A stretch of 9,240 nt of DNA from Synergistaceae bacterium (GTDB lineage: Bacteria; Synergistota; Synergistia; Synergistales; Aminobacteriaceae), in NCBI GenBank assembly GCA_017475805.1, contig JAFVEW010000337.1, positions 1 through 9,240 on the forward strand, in the 5' to 3' direction. Under the pieces are notes generated by a model. The model was not told where the DNA came from, made no database searches, and saw nothing but the letters and a program-made list of their open reading frames with translations. How positions within the stretch are numbered: the first letter of the stretch is position 1; each line of letters opens with the position of its first letter. This document shows, piece by piece, positions 1-3,867 of the stretch. The position numbers and the translations under genes are program-made.

Positions 1-1017
1 ATCCGGGTGAACGGCAACAACTTCAAAAACTCCTTTTGTTAAAGTTCCTGTCTTATCGAAAATCACGCATGAAATTTTTGAAAGAGCCTCAAGAAAGTTC
101 GAGCCTTTGATTAAAATTCCATCACGGCTTGCTCCGCCGATACCAGCAAAAAAAGTTAAAGGAATACTAATCACTAAGGCGCAAGGACAGCTTATAACTA
201 AGAAAGTTAAAGCGCGATAAAGCCACTGAGCAAAATTACCCGTAAACATCGTCGGCAAAATCGCAAGAGCAAGAGCCGAATAGCAAACCGCAGGCGTATA
301 AACTCGTGCGAATTTCGTTATAAAATTTTCAGATTTTGATTTTCGAGAAGTCGCGTTTTCTACTAAATCTAAAATTTTTGATGCTGTCGAGTCGTAAAAT
401 TCCCGTGTAGTTTTAATTTTAAGAACGCCTGAAAGATTTAAGCAGCCGCTTTTAACTTCGTCGCCGATTTTTACATCACGCGGAAGACTTTCACCCGTCA
501 ACGCCGCCGTGTCTAAACTTGAATGGCCTTCAATAATAATGCCGTCAATCGGAATTTTCTCGCCTGAAGTTACAGTTATAATCGTTCCTATTGAAACTCC
601 ATCAGGGTCAACGCGTTCGAGTTTGCCGTCATGTTCAATCATTGCATAATCCGGGCGAATGTCTATTAAATCAGAAATATTTTTGCGGCTCTTGCCTATA
701 GCAACGCTTTGAAATAGCTCGCCTATCTGATAAAAAAGCATAACGGCAACGGCTTCAACATAATCTCCGGTGTAAAAAATTGCTAGAAAAAAAGCTCCGA
801 TAGTCGCGACTGCCATTAAAAAATTTTCGTCAAAGACTTCGCGATTTCTTATGCCTTTTAGAGCTTTTAATAAAATATCATAGCCGATGATTAAATAAGG
901 AATTAAAAATAAAATCGGCTTCAAAAATTTCGGTGCGTCAATAAAAAAATTAAAAACAACAAGCAAAACGCCCGCTGCGATGATACGGGCGAGTGTTAAT
1001 TTTTGTTTTTTATTCAT
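1..1017 (-). CDS. Heavy-metal (Zn/Cd/Pb-type) P1B ATPase, N-terminal 339 residues, cut by the left window edge
   Basis: The minus-strand frame is open without a stop from the ATG at 1017 to position 1, so the gene is partial only because the window ends. Seen: hydrophobic segments near residues 10-55 and 70-100, the actuator-domain TGES motif at 174-177, a membrane segment carrying the metal-site motif CPC at 277-279 (followed by ALVIS), and the phosphorylation motif DKTGT with Asp321. The nucleotide-binding domain and last membrane helices, roughly 280-300 residues in this family, lie outside. Known: CPC P1B ATPases of the ZntA/CadA group export Zn(II), Cd(II) and Pb(II) across the inner membrane. 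The residues after CPC resemble this group more than CopA, so Zn/Cd/Pb specificity is an inference. The protein has no N-terminal HMA domain; that domain is a separate gene 7 nt upstream. No Shine-Dalgarno is visible before the ATG, so translation is probably coupled to that gene. Confidence 0.93.
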   Translation of the reverse strand, partial: MNKKQKLTLARIIAAGVLLVVFNFFIDAPKFLKPILFLIPYLIIGYDILLKALKGIRNREVFDENFLMAVATIGAFFLAIFYTGDYVEAVAVMLFYQIGELFQSVAIGKSRKNISDLIDIRPDYAMIEHDGKLERVDPDGVSIGTIITVTSGEKIPIDGIIIEGHSSLDTAALTGESLPRDVKIGDEVKSGCLNLSGVLKIKTTREFYDSTASKILDLVENATSRKSKSENFITKFARVYTPAVCYSALALAILPTMFTGNFAQWLYRALTFLVISCPCALVISIPLTFFAGIGGASRDGILIKGSNFLEALSKISCVIFDKTGTLTKGVFEVVAVHPD

Positions 1018-1024
1018 GATCGTT

Positions 1025-1246
1025 TTAATTTATGAATATTTCGCAGTCGGACTCGACTTTTTTGCAGTTTTCACGAACTTTTTTAACGACTTCAGCAGCC
1101 TCAACACCGTCTTCAAATTCGATTGTCATTTTCAGCGTCATAAAATTAACGACGGCGTTCTTAACTCCTTGTGTTTTAAGCGCGGCCTGCTCCATTTTGT
1201 CTGCACAGTTAGCGCAGTCGACTTCTATTTTATAAGACTTTCGCAT
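1025..1246 (-). CDS. Free-standing heavy-metal-associated (HMA) domain protein
   Basis: This 73-residue protein is a single HMA ferredoxin-like domain. The metal-binding loop is VDCANCADKME, with Cys11 and Cys14, followed by the usual amphipathic helix, a GVKNAVVNF strand and a LKMTIEFEDG hairpin. The Asp immediately before the first Cys resembles the DCxxC loops of ZntA/CadA-type domains rather than the MTCxxC of copper proteins, which points to Zn/Cd/Pb (inference). It probably hands metal to, or regulates, the adjacent P1B ATPase, which lacks its own HMA domain; the pair looks like a ZntA/CadA split into two genes. A strong purine-rich ribosome binding site (GAGGGGGAG, minus strand, about 1252-1260) sits 4-5 nt before the ATG. 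It is the first gene of the operon, directly below a promoter overlapped by an ArsR-like operator. Further Cys residues near the C-terminus (in ENCKK and SDCEI) could add metal ligands. Confidence 0.9.
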   Translation of the reverse strand: MRKSYKIEVDCANCADKMEQAALKTQGVKNAVVNFMTLKMTIEFEDGVEAAEVVKKVRENCKKVESDCEIFIN

Positions 1247-1266
1247 GAGTTCTCCCCCTCAATATA

Positions 1267-1300
1267 AATATTCAAATATTTATTTGATTATTTGAATATT
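1267..1300. promoter_or_regulatory. Putative ArsR/SmtB/CadC-type operator with three half-sites
   Basis: The half-site AATATTCAAATA (1267-1278) and TATTTGATTATT (1281-1292) form an inverted repeat with a 2-nt centre in which 11 of 12 positions pair, with a perfect TCAAATA/TATTTGA core. A third half-site, TATTTGAATATT (1289-1300), is the exact reverse complement of the first. The 12-2-12 arrangement and the TCAAATA core resemble operators of ArsR/SmtB-family metal sensors such as CadC. The site covers the -10 element and start region of the minus-strand promoter, where a bound repressor would block transcription until metal releases it. The link to a sensor is inference: no regulator gene lies in the window. 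Confidence 0.72.
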
Positions 1301-1323
1301 AGCACGCGAAAATTAGCTGTCAA
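1296..1323 (-). promoter_or_regulatory. Sigma-70-type promoter of the metal-efflux operon
   Basis: On the minus strand a perfect -35 TTGACA (1323-1318) is followed after 16 nt by TAATAT (1301-1296), preceded by TGC as an extended -10. Transcription would start near 1288-1290, inside the operator-like repeats, leaving a leader of about 40 nt before the HMA gene. The near-consensus -35, short spacer and overlapping operator fit a repressor-controlled metal-resistance promoter. Confidence 0.7.
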
Positions 1324-1360
1324 CATAAAATGTACAGGCAAAAATTTTTCATAAAAATAA

Positions 1361-1389
1361 TTGCGTGAATTTTCTTTCCGTGTTATATT
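1361..1389 (+). promoter_or_regulatory. Putative promoter of the infC-rpmI-rplT-pheST operon
   Basis: TTGCGT (1361-1366) and TATATT (1384-1389) are separated by 17 nt, and a TGT just before the -10 gives an extended -10 element. A/T-rich DNA upstream (1341-1360) could serve as an UP element. The predicted start, near 1396, leaves a leader of about 260 nt before infC. The -35 matches the consensus only in TTG. The promoter diverges from the metal operon promoter, with 37 nt between the two -35 boxes. Confidence 0.55.
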
Positions 1390-1463
1390 TCCGCTTGGCT
1401 CTCCCGAGCGATCGTATAAAAAATTTTTTTAAGGCGTATTGCCGGGGATTAAAAAATTTCAAG

Positions 1464-1519
1464 TAGCTAATTTAACTCTGAATCTTATTACACATACGCA
1501 TATAACGTCAGAGCAGCTA
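1464..1519 (+). other. Two-part stem-loop in the infC leader
   Basis: TAGCT (1464-1468) pairs with AGCTA (1515-1519), and CTCTGA (1476-1481) pairs with TCAGAG (1508-1513). The two helices are separated by an asymmetric internal loop of 7 nt on the 5' side and 1 nt on the 3' side, and the apical loop is about 26 nt. Two helices joined by an internal loop is broadly the kind of fold L20 recognises in 23S rRNA and its own leader mRNA. That functional reading is inference; only the pairing is seen. Confidence 0.4.
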
Positions 1520-1525
1520 AAAAGC

Positions 1526-1555
1526 AAGTAGGAATTAGGAAGTAGAAAGTAGGAA
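1526..1555 (+). repeat. Short purine-rich degenerate tandem repeat in the infC leader
   Basis: Two exact copies of AAGTAGGAA (1526-1534, 1547-1555) flank a TTAGG and a diverged AAGTAGAA (1540-1547). The strand is almost wholly A/G/T, with TAG every 6-8 nt. A similar TTAGGA-based repeat lies inside trmFO (8804-8831). The purines could pair imperfectly with the pyrimidine-rich stretch at 1573-1590 (for example TAGGA 1550-1554 with TCCTA 1573-1577), so the repeat may be part of the leader fold or simply a dispersed genomic repeat. Confidence 0.5.
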
Positions 1556-1595
1556 CGAAAAAATTTTTTACATCCTAAGTCTTATTTCTTGAAAG

Positions 1596-1615
1596 AGGGC
1601 CGCCCTGATTTTTTT
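1596..1615 (+). terminator. Weak attenuator-like hairpin before infC
   Basis: AGGG (1596-1599) and CCCT (1603-1606) can form a 4-bp GC-rich stem with a 3-nt loop, followed after GA by seven T (1609-1615). Placed about 40 nt before the infC start, it is where a transcription attenuator would be expected. The stem is short for an intrinsic terminator, so the call is tentative; base pairing with upstream leader sequence could lengthen or compete with it. Confidence 0.3.
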
Positions 1616-1643
1616 GTATGCATCGCTGCGGCAGAAAATTGAA

Positions 1644-1660
1644 AAGGAGGAGAAATATTG
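1644..1660 (+). promoter_or_regulatory. Consensus ribosome binding site that fixes the TTG start of infC
   Basis: AAGGAGG (1644-1650) lies 7 nt before TTG (1658-1660), an ideal spacing. The next in-frame ATG lies about 40 codons inside the IF3 N-domain, so it cannot be the start. The strong Shine-Dalgarno is paired with a weak start codon. Confidence 0.85.
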
Positions 1661-2182
1661 CCCGGCAACGAAGAAAACGCCCCGCGCGTCAATGAAGAAA
1701 TTACATCAGCTCAAGTTCTCTTGGTCGACGAGAACGGGGTCAAAGTTGGAGTAACTAACACGATTGAAGCCATAAGAATGGCTCAGGAACAGTCGCTTGA
1801 TTTAGTCGAAGTGGCTCCGATGGCGCAGCCTCCCGTTTGCAGAATTATGGATTACGGGAAATACCGCTATCAATTACAGAAAAAAGAAAAAGACGCCCGC
1901 AAGAAGCAAAAAGTTCAGGCTCTTAAAGAAATCAAAATGCGTCCAAAGATTGACGAACACGATTTTGATTTTAAGACGAAAGCCGTCAGAACATTTCTTG
2001 AGAGCGGACATAGGGTCAAAGTTTCAGTCTTCTTCAGAGGTCGCGAAATGTCTTTCTTAGAAAAAGGCGAAGAAGTTTTGAACCGCGTAATGGCTGAGTG
2101 TGAAGACGTCGGCAAATGCGAATCAAAACCCATGATGGAAGGCCGTTACATGAGGCTTTTATTAACACCGTTGAAAGGTTAA
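1658..2182 (+). CDS. infC: Translation initiation factor IF-3
   Basis: IF-3 binds the 30S subunit, checks start-codon and initiator-tRNA pairing and keeps subunits apart. The 174-residue protein has the full family layout. The N-domain starts at about residue 10 with RVNEEI and runs to about 75, including the LVEVAP segment and the family signature RIMDYGKYRYQ. A Lys-rich linker covers about 75-90, and the C-domain (about 91-174) has KEIKMRPKIDEHDFD, the VKVSVFFRGREM strand and a conserved C-terminal LLLTP. The start is TTG, supported by an optimal AGGAGG. Known: infC in E. coli uses the rare start AUU, and IF-3 represses its own translation by rejecting non-standard starts; TTG here may give a milder version of that loop (inference). 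It is the first gene of the operon and is followed 26 nt later by rpmI. Confidence 0.97.
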   Translation: MPGNEENAPRVNEEITSAQVLLVDENGVKVGVTNTIEAIRMAQEQSLDLVEVAPMAQPPVCRIMDYGKYRYQLQKKEKDARKKQKVQALKEIKMRPKIDEHDFDFKTKAVRTFLESGHRVKVSVFFRGREMSFLEKGEEVLNRVMAECEDVGKCESKPMMEGRYMRLLLTPLKG

Positions 2183-2208
2183 AAATTTGAAAGGAGATTG
2201 ATTTTCAA

Positions 2209-2412
2209 ATGGCAAAGCAGAAATTAAAATCACACAGCGGCGCAAAGAAAAGATTTTTTAAGACCGCTACAGGCAAATTCGCTTATCGTAAGTGCAGCCG
2301 TTCTCATATTTTAGTTCACAAGAAGCCTTCAAGAATGAGAAGACTTAAAGAAACAGGTTACGTCAGCGACGCACTCACCGAGCAGATGAGACATTTGCTC
2401 CCTTATGATTAA
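2209..2412 (+). CDS. rpmI: Large-subunit ribosomal protein bL35
   Basis: This 67-residue basic protein has the standard L35 sequence: an N-terminal MAKQKLKSHSGAKKRF block, a central Arg/Lys-rich HILVHKKPSRMRRL stretch and the family's closing MRHLLPY. Its length matches the usual 64-67 residues. L35 is an assembly and structural component of the 50S subunit, bound near domain II of 23S rRNA. A ribosome binding site AAGGAGA (2191-2197) precedes the ATG by 11 nt. The gene lies between infC and rplT, the conserved order in many bacteria. Confidence 0.97.
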   Translation: MAKQKLKSHSGAKKRFFKTATGKFAYRKCSRSHILVHKKPSRMRRLKETGYVSDALTEQMRHLLPYD

Positions 2413-2447
2413 TTTTAATTTAATAAATTTGAAAGGAGAAATTACTC

Positions 2448-2798
2448 ATGAGAGTTAAAGGCGCATCAGCAAGCGACAAGAAACGAAAAAAATTATTTAA
2501 GATTACAAAAGGCTACTGGGGTCAGCGCAAAAACGTTTACCGCAGAGCACGTGAGGCTTATTTAGCGGCTTTATCAAGAGCCTACACCGACAGAAAACGC
2601 AAAAAACGCGATTTCAGAAGACTTTGGATTACCCGTATCAGCGCAGCAACAAGAGCAGAAGGCATGAGCTACAGCGTATTTATGAACGGACTTAAGAAGC
2701 TCGGCATTAACATGAACAGAAAAATGCTCTCGGAGCTTGCTATTCATGACGCAAACGCTTTCAGAGAGCTTGTCGCAAAGGTTAAGGCCGCAAAGTAA
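2448..2798 (+). CDS. rplT: Large-subunit ribosomal protein bL20
   Basis: The 116-residue protein is a full-length L20. It has a long basic N-terminal extension (residues 1-58, with KLFKITKGYWGQRKN and the RDFRRLWITRI segment) and a globular C-terminal domain with the conserved GMSYSVFMNGLKK and LAIHDANAF. L20 is essential for early 50S assembly and binds helices of domain II of 23S rRNA. In E. coli and B. subtilis it also binds the mRNA of its own operon and represses expression. A site AAAGGAG (2432-2438) lies 9 nt before the ATG, in a context (AATTTGAAAGGAGA) shared with rpmI. The pheS start follows 1 nt after the stop. Confidence 0.97.
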   Translation: MRVKGASASDKKRKKLFKITKGYWGQRKNVYRRAREAYLAALSRAYTDRKRKKRDFRRLWITRISAATRAEGMSYSVFMNGLKKLGINMNRKMLSELAIHDANAFRELVAKVKAAK

Positions 2799-2799
2799 T

Positions 2800-3867
2800 A
2801 TGCCCGAACTTAATGAATTAAATATTAGTGCCGTCAAAGAAAATTTCGAGACGGCATTAAAGGCAGTAACAAATTTAGAGAAATTAGACGAATTACGCGT
2901 AAGGTTCACCGGCAAGAAAGGAGACCTTACGCTTTTATTAAAGAGTCTTGGAAAGTTACTGCCCGAACTGCGGAAACAAGCAGGAATTGAAGTTAATAAA
3001 CTCCGCGACGAAATCGAACAAAAATTAAATATTACCGCCAAAAATCTCCGCGATGCCGAGAACGAGAAGCAGGAAAACAACGACCGCATTGATGTAACTT
3101 TACCGTCAAGAGGCCGCACAATCGGAGCTTTTCACCCCGTAATGCAGACTATGCACGAGCTTGTTAATATCATGCAAGGCTTGGGCTATTCTGTCGCAAC
3201 AGGGCCGGAGAAGGAAGAAGAATTTTATAATTTTGAATGTCTTAATATTCCGCCATGGCATCCGGCTCGCGATATGCAGGACACTTTTTATTTTTCTGAC
3301 GGAACTTTGTTAAGAACTCACACGTCGCCCGTTCAAATTCGTTCGATGTTGAAATACGGCGCGCCGCTTAGAATCGTATGTCCCGGAAAAGTTTATCGCC
3401 GCGACAATGACCCGACTCACTCGCCGATGTTTAATCAGATGGAATGTTTATTAATCGATAAAGATGTTCCGTTCAGTGTCATGAAAGGCACTATAGCCGA
3501 AATGATTAACGCTTTCTTTGGGCGAAGTCTTAAATATAGATTTAGAGCGAGTTATTTCCCGTTCACTGAGCCTTCAATGGAACTTGATATAGAATGCGTC
3601 GAATGTTCAGGTCATGACCCTCACTGCCGAGTATGTCACGGAACAGGCTGGCTCGAAGTCGGCGGAATGGGAATGGTTCACCCGAATGTAATTCGCGCCG
3701 GAAAAATTGACCCTGACGTTTATAACGGCTTTGCTTTCGGCTTCGGCCTTGATCGAATGGCAATGCTTAAATATGGAATTAGCGATTTAAGATTATTATT
3801 CGACGGGAATATTTCTTATTTTATGTCGGGTTTTGAAAATAAAAATGAGGAGGCAAAATCATGTTAA
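2800..3867 (+). CDS. pheS: Phenylalanyl-tRNA synthetase alpha subunit
   Basis: PheS carries the class II catalytic core of the (alpha-beta)2 enzyme that charges tRNA-Phe. From the ATG at 2800 the protein is 355 residues, the usual length. It has an N-terminal coiled-coil arm (about 10-95), motif 1 near HPVMQTM (112-118), the GPEKEEEFYNFE segment (135-146), motif 2 with KVYRRDNDPTHSPMFNQME (197-215) and motif 3 GFAFGFGLDRMAM (310-322). Between these, Cys266, Cys269, Cys276 and Cys279 form a CxxC-x6-CxxC knuckle likely to bind zinc; a similar insertion is known to me from many Gram-positive PheS proteins and is absent in E. coli. A frame-consistent ATG at 2737 lies inside rplT and would add a non-family N-terminus, so it was rejected. 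The Shine-Dalgarno is weak (AAGG, 12 nt away) and the start is 1 nt past the rplT stop, suggesting translational coupling. Confidence 0.96.
   Translation: MPELNELNISAVKENFETALKAVTNLEKLDELRVRFTGKKGDLTLLLKSLGKLLPELRKQAGIEVNKLRDEIEQKLNITAKNLRDAENEKQENNDRIDVTLPSRGRTIGAFHPVMQTMHELVNIMQGLGYSVATGPEKEEEFYNFECLNIPPWHPARDMQDTFYFSDGTLLRTHTSPVQIRSMLKYGAPLRIVCPGKVYRRDNDPTHSPMFNQMECLLIDKDVPFSVMKGTIAEMINAFFGRSLKYRFRASYFPFTEPSMELDIECVECSGHDPHCRVCHGTGWLEVGGMGMVHPNVIRAGKIDPDVYNGFAFGFGLDRMAMLKYGISDLRLLFDGNISYFMSGFENKNEEAKSC

Larger units (their letters stand above)
1390..1657 (+). promoter_or_regulatory. Long structured leader upstream of infC, possible ribosomal-protein autoregulatory region
   Basis: This non-coding stretch has no convincing ORF. 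It contains a 7-bp hairpin with a CTCTC loop (1392-1398 with 1404-1410, one G-T pair), which would straddle the predicted start site. It also contains a two-part stem at 1464-1519, a purine-rich repeat at 1526-1555, several A-tract/T-tract steps (1418-1430, 1558-1569) and a small GC-rich hairpin followed by seven T at 1596-1615. In Bacillus subtilis and others, infC-rpmI-rplT leaders bind L20 and attenuate transcription, and in E. coli L20 represses translation. By position this leader is a candidate for the same control, but I cannot match it base by base to the known L20 leader structure. Confidence 0.45.

Noticed and set aside
980..1267. Plus-strand open frames opposite the HMA gene (980-1267 and 1032-1235)
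   Set aside because: They are antisense to a clear HMA-domain gene with a good ribosome binding site, and their translations show no family features.
1267..1300. The A/T-rich inverted repeats as a replication origin or phage attachment site
   Set aside because: No DnaA boxes, integrase or duplicated att core are present; overlap with the -10 of a metal-efflux operon makes an operator a better explanation.
1580..1620. T-box riboswitch controlling pheST
   Set aside because: The leader has a GC-rich AGGGCCGCCCT segment but not the conserved T-box sequence, no Phe specifier stem could be recognised, and pheST lies several genes downstream.
2737..2799. Upstream in-frame ATG that would add 21 residues to PheS
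   Set aside because: It lies wholly within the coding sequence of rplT, and the added residues are not part of the PheS family; the ATG at 2800 gives the normal N-terminus.
2574..3119. A 181-residue minus-strand frame across the rplT-pheS junction
   Set aside because: It is antisense to two certain genes and is Ser/Phe-rich in the way typical of a shadow frame; no ribosome binding site or family resemblance.
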